DNA of 64,000 nucleotides from Fuerstiella sp. Lineage in GTDB: Bacteria > Planctomycetota > Planctomycetia > Planctomycetales > Planctomycetaceae. The translations under genes and the position numbers were made by a program. Location of the stretch: contig JAQWOH010000038.1 in assembly GCA_029245955.1 (NCBI GenBank), positions 310,001-374,000 on the forward strand. Direction: 5' to 3'. The notes under the pieces were generated by a model, which worked only from the letters and a program-made list of their open reading frames with translations, searched no databases and was not told the origin of the DNA. Positions 53,886-63,743 of this stretch are shown here, piece by piece (the first letter of the stretch is position 1; every line of letters begins with the position of its first letter).

Positions 53886-55766
53886 TTATTCTCTATCCAG
53901 TGATATTGCTTCGGCGTACGCCAGTTCTCCGGACCGGCCGTCAAAGTATTGAAAAACAACCTGCGGATGCGGGTAGGCGACCCAGCGTTTGTCGCCCAGT
54001 TTTTTAGGCATATTGAAAACGTTGTTGATCTGAACCACACAGAAATGAGGGTAAAGTCGCTCCAGGCGAGGCAGATCCGGCAAAATATAACTGCTCCAGC
54101 GGATGTCACATTCTCTCGGGCCGAATGTCCATTTGCCGGTCGCTGGACGATCGCTTTCGTCCAGTTTCGGCACGTGGTTCACACTGTTGTGTGGACCGCA
54201 GCAGAACTCCCAGACGTTGTCGGTGACCTTAATGGCAAAGCTGTTGTGCAGGTCGCCCGTCATGACGAAGACTTTCTTGCCCAGTTTCTCCCACTCCTCG
54301 ATCAGCAGTTCTCTTTCGTCAAAGAATCCAGTCCACGCCTCTTCCTTATTGGCAGCGTCGACTTCAAATCCGCCCGCGCCACTGTGTGGAATCATGAACG
54401 GGACGGTGGATACCACGAAGAAAAAATCAGCATCGCTTTGCTTCATGGTCCTGAGCAGCCATTCGCGCTGCGGTTGCCCCAGCATTGAAACACCGGGCTT
54501 GGCACGGTCCCGAATGTCGTGCATGTCGCGGTCACCGCGTGTGTCGATCATGAAGAATTCGCAGTTGGACACGCGAAATTTGCCGTAGCTCCTTCGCCCG
54601 ATCGAGTAGCTGACGTCGTCGGCGACCTTGGCCGGCATATGCAGACGCAGCGTGTGGGCATCAACAACATCCACGATGTCGTAGACGTATGAGTTCTTAT
54701 TGCCTTCGTCGTTGTCGTAGCGGATGTCGTTGACGCCAGCTTCCGGAGTGCCCCAGTGGACGTGCAGATTCAGCATTTCCTGCAGTGGCAGTTTTGTGAA
54801 GTCGGTATTCGGGTCGACCAGCAAGTCGCTCCCGGCTCGCATTGTGCCTTTACCAAAATGGATCGGATGATCATGTTCTGTCGGATTGGCCCAGCCCAGG
54901 TAGTCAAACCATGCGTAGGTGCCAATGTCCCGAAAAACTGTCCGGCGATGTCGCTTGCCGGCTTCTGACGAACCCCAGATGTCATTCACCAGTTCGTGGT
55001 CGTCAAATGTGAAAAGACTGGGCACGTGTCGATGCCATTTGGCCAGTTCGACCCCGCGGGTCAGGTAAAGCTTGTAGTTTTCCCAGACGCCAACAACGGT
55101 GGGCATGACCTGAACGGCCAGAGGGTATTCCTTCAGCTTCTGAGTGAGCCGCCATGCTTCAGCCGGAAATTCACGCAGTTCTTCATACAGCCAGTCTCCG
55201 TTCATGATGTGAAAATGAACTTTTTCGGCCCAGTCTTTGTTTAGATGTTCGTAGGTTGTTGCACGATGCCCGCCGCCGTGAAGCGGATTCTGATTGGCGC
55301 AGGATCCAATCTGAAATCGGAAGTTGAACAATCCCTTCGGGTTGTAGTCCGCATTCCGGGTGACGTCTGCATGAGGCAGAGTTCGAAACCGCCCCGGCAA
55401 ACCATGGGGCCGATCGTTGACCCAGATGTGATAGTGATAAATGGTGTCGGGCTGTAAGCCGGTAAGTTCCGCGACTCCCGTACAATCGTGTTCGATTGTC
55501 GTCTTTGCTGGATTGCTGACCTGATCCAGATGCTTTTTCTTAGTGCCAAACCGCACGGTAAACGTTCCGGGATCAGACGTTCGTCCCCACACACGCATTG
55601 ATGTGGCGGTCGGTCTGCCAAGCATTGGCCCGTGGGTCAGACGGATCGGGTCTCGTTCCGCCTGAACGGCGGAGGAAACGAGACTGAATGCAAGCAAGGT
55701 GACACACAGCAGGCCCCGGCACGCCCGGACGTTTTGACGCACTGAGCGTCGATGATCAGTTTTCAT
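53886..55766 (-). CDS. PhoD-like alkaline phosphatase / metallophosphatase
   Basis: A 626-residue exported protein. A signal peptide (RGLLCVTLLAFSLVSSAVQA) leads into a fibronectin-like domain (RPTATSMRVWGRTSDPGTFT, GVAELTGLQPDTIYHYHIWV) and then the PhoD phosphatase domain: FQIGSCANQNP, HIMNGDWLYEELREF, FTFDDHELVNDIWGSS, FFMIDTRGDRDMHD, VMTGDLHNSFAIKV. The metal ligands Asp, Asn/His and the DDHE segment are present. These enzymes release phosphate from esters, sometimes DNA or teichoic acids. No Shine-Dalgarno is obvious before the ATG. It has no TPR segment, unlike the other PhoD-like protein at 18987-20642, and the two share only the fold. Confidence 0.82.
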   Translation of the reverse strand: MKTDHRRSVRQNVRACRGLLCVTLLAFSLVSSAVQAERDPIRLTHGPMLGRPTATSMRVWGRTSDPGTFTVRFGTKKKHLDQVSNPAKTTIEHDCTGVAELTGLQPDTIYHYHIWVNDRPHGLPGRFRTLPHADVTRNADYNPKGLFNFRFQIGSCANQNPLHGGGHRATTYEHLNKDWAEKVHFHIMNGDWLYEELREFPAEAWRLTQKLKEYPLAVQVMPTVVGVWENYKLYLTRGVELAKWHRHVPSLFTFDDHELVNDIWGSSEAGKRHRRTVFRDIGTYAWFDYLGWANPTEHDHPIHFGKGTMRAGSDLLVDPNTDFTKLPLQEMLNLHVHWGTPEAGVNDIRYDNDEGNKNSYVYDIVDVVDAHTLRLHMPAKVADDVSYSIGRRSYGKFRVSNCEFFMIDTRGDRDMHDIRDRAKPGVSMLGQPQREWLLRTMKQSDADFFFVVSTVPFMIPHSGAGGFEVDAANKEEAWTGFFDERELLIEEWEKLGKKVFVMTGDLHNSFAIKVTDNVWEFCCGPHNSVNHVPKLDESDRPATGKWTFGPRECDIRWSSYILPDLPRLERLYPHFCVVQINNVFNMPKKLGDKRWVAYPHPQVVFQYFDGRSGELAYAEAISLDRE

Positions 55767-56111
55767 TTGTAATCCAACAGGAGGAATTGGCGATGTGTTT
55801 CTAGCTAGTGAGCGACTGTACGGCTCGACTTTCGGAGCGTCAATTCACTGGCAGCAATCCGCAGCAATCGCGGAGAAAATGCGTCTGAGACGGACTTTGG
55901 CAGAACGATGATGCGGTGCCTGAGCGCATTTTCTGCCAGTCGCCTGGTCGTTGAGTACCCGTCGTGCCGTTTTGCGTCGGTTAAGTCACCGGAAACGGCG
56001 TGTTGTCACAGTGTCGTCGCCTTCTCGGGGCAGAGATGTCTTCACGTTACGGCGATTCGAATCTAGATTGACCCCCTACGAATTTTCGCGGACATATTGT
56101 GGAACACCGTT
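55767..56111. other. Divergent region between PhoD-like and parA genes
   Basis: About 345 bases without a gene. A perfect AGGAGG (55779-55784) precedes an ATG at 55792 that runs only three codons (M-C-F-stop); I take it as chance or a relic. TTGACC at 56068-56073 with a CATATT about 19 bases later is a weak sigma70-like candidate promoter for parA. Confidence 0.35.
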
Positions 56112-56951
56112 ATGCGCACGATTGCAGTGATGAATCAAAAAGGCGGTGTCGGCAAGACGACCAGCAGCGTCAATATTGCCGCCGCTCTTGCGAAAAGCGG
56201 TCACAGTGTCTGCATCGTTGACCTGGATCCTCAGGGACATGCATCGCTGCATCTGGGCCTTGAGTGTCCTGCGGGCACATTATCCGTCTACGACGTCTTT
56301 GCGGAACAGGCGACGGCCGATCAGACGCGGCAGCTGGTTGCTGAAAACCTGTCTGTAATGCCGTCGAACATTGATCTTGCGGCCGTTGAGGTGGAACTGG
56401 CAGGGACACAGCATCGCGAATTCATTCTGCGTGACGCGCTGCGGCACTGGGATGAACAGAACCGATTTGACTATGTGATTATGGATTGTCCACCTTCGCT
56501 GGGAGTTCTGACGATCAACGCTCTGTGCGCGGTGAAGGAGGTTGTGATCCCTTTGCAGCCACATTTTTTTGCACTGCAGGGATTGTCCAAGCTGTTTGAG
56601 ACAACAGCTTTGGTAACACGCCGTCTGAACCGAGAACTGAAGGTGTCTGGTGTTGCACTGTGCATGTATGAATCCGGAACCCGACTTGCGGCCGACGTGA
56701 CCGAGGACCTTCGCCATTTTCTCACAACCAGCGATGGCGACACACCCTGGGCGAACGCGAGAATCTTTCGTACTCGAATTCGTCGCAATATCAAGCTGGC
56801 CGAAGCACCCGGTTTCGGGCAGTCAATCTTCGGCTACGCATCAAAGTGTCCAGGCGCGCGCGACTACGCCGGTCTGGCTGAGGAACTGGCGTCTATGACG
56901 GAGCTGAGTTCCGAGAATAATCAGGATGGATCGGTGTCCGACGCCGCGTAA
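56112..56951 (+). CDS. ParA-family ATPase, no ParB nearby
   Basis: A 279-residue deviant-Walker ATPase of the ParA/Soj/MinD group. The P-loop is [20 protein letters not shown], with signature Lys in KGGVGKT; Walker A' is [20 protein letters not shown]; switch I Asp lies in [14 protein letters not shown]. These proteins position plasmids, chromosome origins or protein clusters through ATP-dependent binding to DNA. A chromosomal ParA normally has a ParB gene just downstream; here the next gene is a convergent peroxidase, so the partner is elsewhere or the role differs. The ATG at 56112 gives a standard start; the first five codons from 56097 are unlikely. Confidence 0.88.
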   Translation: MRTIAVMNQKGGVGKTTSSVNIAAALAKSGHSVCIVDLDPQGHASLHLGLECPAGTLSVYDVFAEQATADQTRQLVAENLSVMPSNIDLAAVEVELAGTQHREFILRDALRHWDEQNRFDYVIMDCPPSLGVLTINALCAVKEVVIPLQPHFFALQGLSKLFETTALVTRRLNRELKVSGVALCMYESGTRLAADVTEDLRHFLTTSDGDTPWANARIFRTRIRRNIKLAEAPGFGQSIFGYASKCPGARDYAGLAEELASMTELSSENNQDGSVSDAA

Positions 56952-57005
56952 GATGCCAGAGGTCCTATAGCCAGGCCGTCATCGGCGACCTCACCGTCCG
57001 GCGTA

Positions 57006-58160
57006 TCAGTTCATAAACGGGTCAGAGAACTTTGGGTCATTGATCAACGCGTGATCAGTCAGTGTCCTCAGGAATGCTGTGAGTGCGACTTTCTCCTGCT
57101 CCGGCAATGCCAGACCCTGTGCCGAGATCTGTTCAAGTCTTGGGTCCAGGTTGGGGTGCGGGCGAACGCTCCAGTTGTAATGTTCCAGAACACGATCGAT
57201 GGTCGTGAAACGCCCGTCATGCATATAGGGTCCCGTCAGTTCGATATTTCTCAACGATGGCACCTTAAAGGCTCCCATGTCCCTGTCGGCGCCCGTTCGG
57301 CCGCCGAGACCGACATCCGAGCCACGAATTTCTCCATCAACACCGTTCACGGCCGGGCGATCCACATAGAAAAACGCAGACTGCCGAGTCCTGCCGGACG
57401 ACTTGGCGGCGTGCAAATGACATTGTGCACACTGGCCGCGATCAAGGAACTGTTGTTTGCCGTAGTTTTCCTGATCGGTGAAGTTGGGGAATCGGTCATA
57501 CACGGATCTGACGGCCGCTCGACCATCATCATACCTCGAACGGCAGGAGACGATCGACCGAATGAACTGGGCCATTGCTCTGGCTATGCGCTCTGACGAG
57601 ACGACGCTGCTGCCGAAGGCACTGTGGAACAGGGGTGGGTAGATTTTGTCCGCCTGAAGTTGTTTGATCAGGCGAGGCAGCGAGTGTCCCATTTCCAGCG
57701 AATTCTCGATTGGCATCAGCGTCTGTTCTTCCAGTGTGGCCGCTCGCTCGTCCCAGAAAAAGCGTCCGCTGCGATAATAGCGGGCATTGATCAGACTCAT
57801 GGAATTTCGCGTCACCGGCTTGCCCTGAAAACCGACGCTCAGTGTTTTGTCGTCAGTGAATGCCAGTTTCTGTTTGTGGCACGATGCGCATGAAGTCGTG
57901 CTATTGGCGGACAGCGATTTGTCATAAAACAGAACTCGTCCCAGTGTTGCTCCGTGATCGGTGATCGGATTGTGCGACGGAGTGTTGTCGTAGCGGGCAG
58001 CCACGTCCGCAAAGTGTGGCGGCAATTCGATGTGACTGTATTTGTACGGGACTGCGGGCAGATAGAGTTGCCTCACGGCAGTGTCGTCGTCGAATGCGAC
58101 GCCGCAGGCAGACAACTGTATCAGTACCAGCGGAGCCGAAAGGATCGTTTTCAGGGGCAT
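57006..58160 (-). CDS. Di-haem cytochrome c peroxidase (MauG/CcpA type)
   Basis: A 384-residue periplasmic protein with a short leader ending near LSACG (a lipobox-like LSAC). Two haem c sites are present: SCASCHKQKLAFTD (about residue 90) and GQCAQCHLHAA (about 245). The region LGRVLFYDKSLSANST and FKVPSLRNIELTGPYMHDGR are family signatures. It reduces hydrogen peroxide with electrons from small cytochromes; MauG-like relatives oxidise other substrates. Length fits the peroxidase. It is convergent with parA, 54 bases away, and divergent from the cyclase gene. Both haem motifs look intact. Confidence 0.9.
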   Translation of the reverse strand: MPLKTILSAPLVLIQLSACGVAFDDDTAVRQLYLPAVPYKYSHIELPPHFADVAARYDNTPSHNPITDHGATLGRVLFYDKSLSANSTTSCASCHKQKLAFTDDKTLSVGFQGKPVTRNSMSLINARYYRSGRFFWDERAATLEEQTLMPIENSLEMGHSLPRLIKQLQADKIYPPLFHSAFGSSVVSSERIARAMAQFIRSIVSCRSRYDDGRAAVRSVYDRFPNFTDQENYGKQQFLDRGQCAQCHLHAAKSSGRTRQSAFFYVDRPAVNGVDGEIRGSDVGLGGRTGADRDMGAFKVPSLRNIELTGPYMHDGRFTTIDRVLEHYNWSVRPHPNLDPRLEQISAQGLALPEQEKVALTAFLRTLTDHALINDPKFSDPFMN

Positions 58161-58414
58161 ACAATACTCGGTCAGTTGTTTCGAGATTCACAGTCTCATT
58201 GTTACACGGCCCATGCTGGACCCAGTGGTCCGTGTCGCCTGCGGCGGAAGGTCCTTCCGTCTGTAAATTCTACTCGTGATTCCACCTGTAAACCAGGCAT
58301 TCTACAGGGCTGGCTCGAGCATGGCGCAGTACGTTTGTTTCTGTGAGGGCGATGCGATGTTCGTGGGGTGACCACATCAACGACAAACGCGAAACACTTT
58401 GTTACCGTTCCGTC

Positions 58415-60271
58415 ATGATCGAACAGACTCAGCAGGTTTCGGGCAACGATGCCATTAACGCAGCGTACGACAACATCAAAGGAATGTTGCTGGCCGGGCG
58501 CGCCGCTGAGGGGTGGTGGGAAGGTGACCTTTCCACGTCAGCTCTGTCGACCGCTACGGCTGTCATGGCATTGAGCCTGGCCGACTCGGCTGCCCGCGAT
58601 GAAAATGAGGTGTTGCAGTTTCACGAACTTGTGGAGTCGGGCCTGAAGTGGCTGGCCGAACATCAGAACGACGATGGCGGTTGGGGTGACACCGTATTAA
58701 GTGTAAGCAATATCTCCACGACTATGCTGGCCAACGCTGTATTCCACGCCACCGGGCAGTCCGAACGCTATTCATACGTGATGCAGACGTCTCAGCGATA
58801 CGTCGATGAGGCCGGTGGCGTCGAGGCCGTCTTGAAACGGTACGGAAAGGATCGAACGTTTTCGGTCCCCATTCTGACTCACTGTGCACTGGCCGGCCGT
58901 GTGGACTGGCAGCATGTGATGCCCTTGCCTTTTGAACTTTCGTGTATACCGTCGAAATTCTATGCGGCCGTACGACTGCCCGTCGTCAGCTATGCGTTGC
59001 CTGCGCTGATCGCCATCGGGCAGGTCGTCTTCAGGAACCGCGGACACTGGAATCCGCTCGTCCGCTGGATTCGTAGAGCAGCTGTTCACCGATCATTAAA
59101 CGTTCTGCGTTCCATCCAGCCGGAACCCGGAGGATTTCTGGAAGCGACGCCTCTTACCAGTTTCGTGTGTATGAGTCTGTTGGGCTGTGATCTGCACGAT
59201 CACCAGGTCACCCGGCGCTGTCTGGATTTTATCGTGGCGTCGGTTCGCTCGGACGGTAGTTGGCCTATCGATACAAATCTAACGACGTGGGTGACCACTC
59301 TGAGCGTCAACGCTCTGGCTGGCGATCCCTCGGCGGAGCCGGACGATGAGGTCGCTGCGACGCTGGGGCCGGGGCATCGGAAGCGAATCCGTGATTGGTT
59401 GTTGACTCAGCAATATAATGTTGTGCATCCCTATACGAATTCACCGCCTGGCGGATGGTCGTGGACCGATCTCCCGGGTGGCGTGCCTGACGCAGATGAC
59501 ACACCTGGTGCGATGCTGGCACTTCTGAACCTTCGTGAGTTCGATGAGCCGTTTTTGGAGGAGGAAAAAATCTCGCTGCAGAAGGCGGCCACATGGTTAC
59601 TGAATTTGCAGAACCGCGACGGGGGCTGGCCCACGTTCTGTCGCGGCTGGGGGGCTCTGCCCTTCGACCGCAGCAGCAATGATCTGACGGCCCACGTGTT
59701 GCGGGCACTGGAACTGTGGCAGTCACGTGTCCCGGATGTCAGCAACGAAATTGCAGCCCGCAGTTATTCTGCTGTTCAGCGTGCACACAGATATCTGTCA
59801 CGCACTCAGGCTGACGACGGTAGCTGGCTGCCGTTGTGGTTCGGAAATCAGTTCAATCACAATGACGAAAACCCGCTGTACGGAACAGCAAAGGTCGTGC
59901 TGGCTTTGCAGGACACGGGCCATGGGCACCTGCCATGTGCGGTTCGGGGCGTCGAATGGCTGGTAACCAGTCAAAATGAGGATGGCGGATGGTCCGGTCG
60001 CAAAGGGTTGCCTAGTTCGACGGAGGAGACGGCATTGGCAGTGGAGGCCCTGGCCGGGGTGACTGGGGCTGAATCTGCTGTTATTTCCGGCGCAAACTGG
60101 CTTGTCGGTAAGGTCGAAGACCGATCCGTGGCAGATCCGTCTCCAATTGGTTTCTATTTCGCGAAACTCTGGTATTTTGAACGTTTATACCCCATCATAT
60201 TCGCCACAGGTGCTCTTCGAAGGTGCCTGCAGGCCCCAAAACACGTTGATGGTTGCCGTGACACAATCTGA
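58415..60271 (+). CDS. Squalene-hopene/class II terpene cyclase
   Basis: A 618-residue protein of the squalene/oxidosqualene cyclase family. It contains the QW-type repeats ([62 protein letters not shown]) and the protonating motif DADD (Asp359, 361, 362) in [14 protein letters not shown]. It should cyclise squalene or another polyprene, giving hopanoids or a related ring product. The start ([20 protein letters not shown]) differs from the typical SHC N terminus, so a non-squalene substrate is possible. Placed directly before a prenyl-synthase fusion gene, which supports a terpenoid locus. No Shine-Dalgarno before the ATG at 58415; it is the best start by family length. Confidence 0.85.
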   Translation: MIEQTQQVSGNDAINAAYDNIKGMLLAGRAAEGWWEGDLSTSALSTATAVMALSLADSAARDENEVLQFHELVESGLKWLAEHQNDDGGWGDTVLSVSNISTTMLANAVFHATGQSERYSYVMQTSQRYVDEAGGVEAVLKRYGKDRTFSVPILTHCALAGRVDWQHVMPLPFELSCIPSKFYAAVRLPVVSYALPALIAIGQVVFRNRGHWNPLVRWIRRAAVHRSLNVLRSIQPEPGGFLEATPLTSFVCMSLLGCDLHDHQVTRRCLDFIVASVRSDGSWPIDTNLTTWVTTLSVNALAGDPSAEPDDEVAATLGPGHRKRIRDWLLTQQYNVVHPYTNSPPGGWSWTDLPGGVPDADDTPGAMLALLNLREFDEPFLEEEKISLQKAATWLLNLQNRDGGWPTFCRGWGALPFDRSSNDLTAHVLRALELWQSRVPDVSNEIAARSYSAVQRAHRYLSRTQADDGSWLPLWFGNQFNHNDENPLYGTAKVVLALQDTGHGHLPCAVRGVEWLVTSQNEDGGWSGRKGLPSSTEETALAVEALAGVTGAESAVISGANWLVGKVEDRSVADPSPIGFYFAKLWYFERLYPIIFATGALRRCLQAPKHVDGCRDTI

Positions 60272-60381
60272 TCCTCAGGTCCCACTTTTTTCGGCACTGT
60301 GGCCGAATTTCGGGGTTCAAGCGGTCTACGGCGAACCTTCTATTTAGATTTAATCTTTCTACTTATCCCGCCAACAGACGA

Positions 60382-62292
60382 ATGCGTCCGCAGGAGTCAC
60401 GAGTGTCAATAGTTCCAGTGTCAGATCTGATCCCGGCGGAAGCCGAGACTTCCAATATTCCCAACGATCCGGATGACGACCCGAAGCCCGTTCGCAAGAA
60501 GGGGAAACGGAGAAGCACCAGTCATTTGAAAGCTGTGCCGGAAACACTAGAGCAGCGCGAGACGTTCAAACGCGCGGCTGAAGAATTCGCCAGGGGGCTC
60601 GACAAGTCTCGCGCCTTCAATAAAAACGAACTGGAAGCTCACAGCCGCACACTGCTGAACCAACTGGAACTGCCCGAGAAGTTCCTTGGTTTCTCGATGG
60701 TGATGATTGGCAACTTCTTCTGGAAACAGCAGTTTCTGGCGATTCCATTTGAGCGTCGTATGTTGCTGTTGCCTCACTGTCTGAAACACGCTGAAGGCTG
60801 TCCGGCTGAGTATTCAGAATTTGGCCTGGACTGCGAACGTTGCGGTGCGTGTTCTATTGCTGATTACAAGGTCCGTGCTGAACAACTTGGCTACAAGGTT
60901 CTGGTGGCGGAAGGTTCCCCTGTCGTTCTGAAAATTATCGTTTCCGGACACATTGACGGAATTCTTGGCGTTGCCTGTCTGAACGTGCTTGAAAAAGCGA
61001 TCGACAAGATTCTGATTGCGGGCGTCCCGTCATATGCCGTGCCGCTGCATTCGGGCGACTGCATGAATACCACACTGGACGAATCATGGGTGTGGGATGT
61101 TCTGGACCAATACGAACCTCTGCCGGAGAAACCAACTGCCAGCTACGTGCCGCTGATGCGCGCGTCGACTCGAACGTTTGAGAGCGACTTTGAACGTCTG
61201 CTGCCTCGCATCCGCACAAAGGACGGTGCGAAACGGAAAGGCCCCGTCGCGTTCACCGAATCAGTCGCGTACGACTGGCTGGCCAATGGCGGCAAACGCT
61301 TTCGACCGTTCATCACTCTGGCGGCATGGCATGCCGCGTCCGGCGCGGACATGCTGACAGCCGGCGACCCAACTCCGGATATTCCTGATTCGGTGGCTCG
61401 GGTCGCGATGGCAATTGAGGCTTTTCATAAAGCGTCGTTGGTTCATGACGACATTCAGGACGACGACCAGTTTCGCTACGGAGAAGACACGTTGCATCGT
61501 CGCCATGGAATCGGCCAGGCGATCAATATCGGCGACCACCTGATTGGACTTGGGTATCGACTGATTCACGGCTCCCGCGATCTGGATCCGGAAATCGCGC
61601 TCGACATTGCCGACAGCATGTCGACGGCCCATATCCGTCTCTGTGACGGGCAGGGTGCGGAGATGTCGTGGCAGCAGTCCCCCGACTGGAACATCACGCC
61701 TCTGGATGCTCTCCAGATTTACTCATTGAAAACATCACCTGCATTTCATGCGGCGTTGTACGCCGGCCTGCGTCTGGCAAAGCACGATTTGGCAGACAGT
61801 GATCTTGTGGGATCATTTTGTCGGCACGTCGGTGTGGCTTTCCAGGTCCTTAATGATCTGAAGGACTGGCAGGGAGACCGGGACAACAAGCTTAAAAGTG
61901 GTCAGGACGCCCTGGCTCTGCGACCGACCGTGTTGCTGGCACTGGCACTCAAGGACGCCGATTGTGAACAGCGTCAGGGACTGCAGGTTGTGCTTTCCGG
62001 TGAGTATGACGAGCTGCCGGAGGATGTGCGAATCGACCGGCTGCGGTCAATTTTCGAAAGTTGCGACGTCTTCGAAAAAGCGGAGACGCTGGTTGAACGG
62101 TCGCAGGAACGCGCAGAGTCCATCGTAGCCGGTATCGAAGATGAACGCGTTCGGGCTCTGTTACAATTTTTTGTCGAAACAGTCCTTGTTCGCGATACGC
62201 CCCCGACGGCGGCAGAGCATCTGGATCCTGATTCCGGTGATCCGCCACCTCGTCCCCCCGTCTTTGTGCCGCTGTCAGCCGGCGGGATTTGA
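60382..62292 (+). CDS. DUF116-polyprenyl synthase fusion
   Basis: A 636-residue two-domain protein. Residues about 60-245 form a DUF116 domain: [40 protein letters not shown] and [20 protein letters not shown], with Cys residues that may bind metal or an Fe-S cluster. From about 285 an isoprenyl diphosphate synthase follows: [15 protein letters not shown], first Asp-rich motif [29 protein letters not shown], and second motif [16 protein letters not shown], in which the usual first Asp is Asn. It should make a prenyl diphosphate chain, probably to feed the adjacent cyclase, which ends 110 bases upstream. The role of DUF116 is unknown. Start at 60382 has no strong Shine-Dalgarno. Confidence 0.85.
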   Translation: MRPQESRVSIVPVSDLIPAEAETSNIPNDPDDDPKPVRKKGKRRSTSHLKAVPETLEQRETFKRAAEEFARGLDKSRAFNKNELEAHSRTLLNQLELPEKFLGFSMVMIGNFFWKQQFLAIPFERRMLLLPHCLKHAEGCPAEYSEFGLDCERCGACSIADYKVRAEQLGYKVLVAEGSPVVLKIIVSGHIDGILGVACLNVLEKAIDKILIAGVPSYAVPLHSGDCMNTTLDESWVWDVLDQYEPLPEKPTASYVPLMRASTRTFESDFERLLPRIRTKDGAKRKGPVAFTESVAYDWLANGGKRFRPFITLAAWHAASGADMLTAGDPTPDIPDSVARVAMAIEAFHKASLVHDDIQDDDQFRYGEDTLHRRHGIGQAINIGDHLIGLGYRLIHGSRDLDPEIALDIADSMSTAHIRLCDGQGAEMSWQQSPDWNITPLDALQIYSLKTSPAFHAALYAGLRLAKHDLADSDLVGSFCRHVGVAFQVLNDLKDWQGDRDNKLKSGQDALALRPTVLLALALKDADCEQRQGLQVVLSGEYDELPEDVRIDRLRSIFESCDVFEKAETLVERSQERAESIVAGIEDERVRALLQFFVETVLVRDTPPTAAEHLDPDSGDPPPRPPVFVPLSAGGI

Positions 62293-62537
62293 AGTTTACC
62301 GGTGCAAGCGAACGGCGTCCTTGTTAAACGCTGAGACGGAACGGGCTGTGTTGAAGCATGCAAAGTTCTACTGCATGGGTCCGTGATGGTGATTCCGCCA
62401 CCGATTGTGATACAGACTCCCGACGAAACGACGGTTTACGAAGTTGCTGCTGAGTTTTGGCAGCGAGGGATGTGTCCCGGTCTGAACGGTCAGTTAGTTC
62501 ACCAAGCCAGAACGGGCACGGGAATAAGCGGACACCT

Positions 62538-63743
62538 CTATTTGTCGCCGCTGGCTGACGCGCGCGTTTCGAAGATCAGGGGCGTGGCGGAACCGAAGGG
62601 AGCAACTCTGAAGCTAACTTTGCCTTCCATTACATCCAGCAACAACTGACCGCATACTTCGGCCCGCCAACCTTTCAGGAGTTTTGGCTGACCGTTCTTT
62701 GCGGGCTCCAGTCGATGATGACGTACCAACTCGGTCAGGTCCTTGTTGTTGGCTACCAGCGTCTGTGAGATATCCAGCTCTGCACAGCGGTTTGATAATG
62801 CCAGCGCCAGTAGCTTGGAAATCACCTGCTCGTCCGATGACGCTTCCTGGCGCCGGTTGCGGGGCTTTTCCGGAAGATCACTGTCCGAGATCTGCAACGC
62901 TTGTCCGATGACTTCCACGATGTCATCCAGACGCCGCTTGTACTCCGGCCGGTTCATGTCTCGCGTCGCCAGTGCTTTCTGGCGAGTCGTCGGCTTTCTG
63001 CGTGCAAGGTCAATCAAAAGATCGTCCCGAAGAATCCTGCGCGCAGGACGATTGCGAGACGCTGCCTCTTCTTCTCTCCAGTGTGCCAGATTCTGTACGA
63101 CTGCCAGATCCCGCCGGGACAACTTGTGAGTCCCTGAAATCCGTCGCCACGGTGGCGTTGAGTCATCAGCCAGGAGGTCATCAACCATTCGCTGCATTTC
63201 GGCTTCAGCCCAGTCCAGGCGATTGTGTTGCTTCAGCCACGTACGTTGTCGTCGCCAAATCTCCAGGACATGGTCAACGTCTTCCAGAGCGTATTTCAAC
63301 TGTTCTGCGGACAGCGGACGACGCAACCAGTCTGTGCGAGTTTGACTGCCGTCCACTTTCTCGCCTATCACGCGCTGAACGATTGCCGAGTAGGAAAGCG
63401 GGTAACTGCGGCCGCGAAATCCTTCTGCAATCTGAATGTCGTACAGCCGGTGAGGGACTTGGCCAATCTGGTAAAGGCAGAAGCGAATTTCCGCCTGGCC
63501 ACCATGGACTACCACAGTAGTTTGGTCATCGGCCATGATCTCCCACCACGCCGACATGTTGCCGACAGAAAGTGGATCCACAGCCACAGTGCGATCGGCT
63601 GTGGCAAACTGCAGCAGGCCCAGCTCTGGTCGATAAGTACTTTCTGAGACGAATTCCGTGTCAAAAGCGACGAGGCCCGAGTCCCGTATGTGCTGGCAGA
63701 GTTCTACGAAGTCTGCTGGGTGAGAGATGAGTGTTGTAGTCAT
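62538..63743 (-). CDS. rnd: Ribonuclease D
   Basis: A 401-residue DEDDy-type 3'-5' exoribonuclease used in tRNA 3'-end maturation. Motif I is VAFDTEFVSESTYRPELGLL (Asp and Glu near 27-29), motif II lies in VVHGGQAEIRF, and motif III is YALEDVDHVLEIWR with the Tyr. Two HRDC-like domains follow (LAVVQNLAHWREEEAASRNR and a weaker C-terminal copy), as in full-length RNase D. HGGQAEIRF replaces the more common HxxxxD segment, so motif II is slightly unusual. A nearly palindromic 19-base site lies 14 bases upstream of the ATG, which lacks a clear Shine-Dalgarno. Convergent with the prenyl-synthase gene, 245 bases away. Confidence 0.85.
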   Translation of the reverse strand: MTTTLISHPADFVELCQHIRDSGLVAFDTEFVSESTYRPELGLLQFATADRTVAVDPLSVGNMSAWWEIMADDQTTVVVHGGQAEIRFCLYQIGQVPHRLYDIQIAEGFRGRSYPLSYSAIVQRVIGEKVDGSQTRTDWLRRPLSAEQLKYALEDVDHVLEIWRRQRTWLKQHNRLDWAEAEMQRMVDDLLADDSTPPWRRISGTHKLSRRDLAVVQNLAHWREEEAASRNRPARRILRDDLLIDLARRKPTTRQKALATRDMNRPEYKRRLDDIVEVIGQALQISDSDLPEKPRNRRQEASSDEQVISKLLALALSNRCAELDISQTLVANNKDLTELVRHHRLEPAKNGQPKLLKGWRAEVCGQLLLDVMEGKVSFRVAPFGSATPLIFETRASASGDK

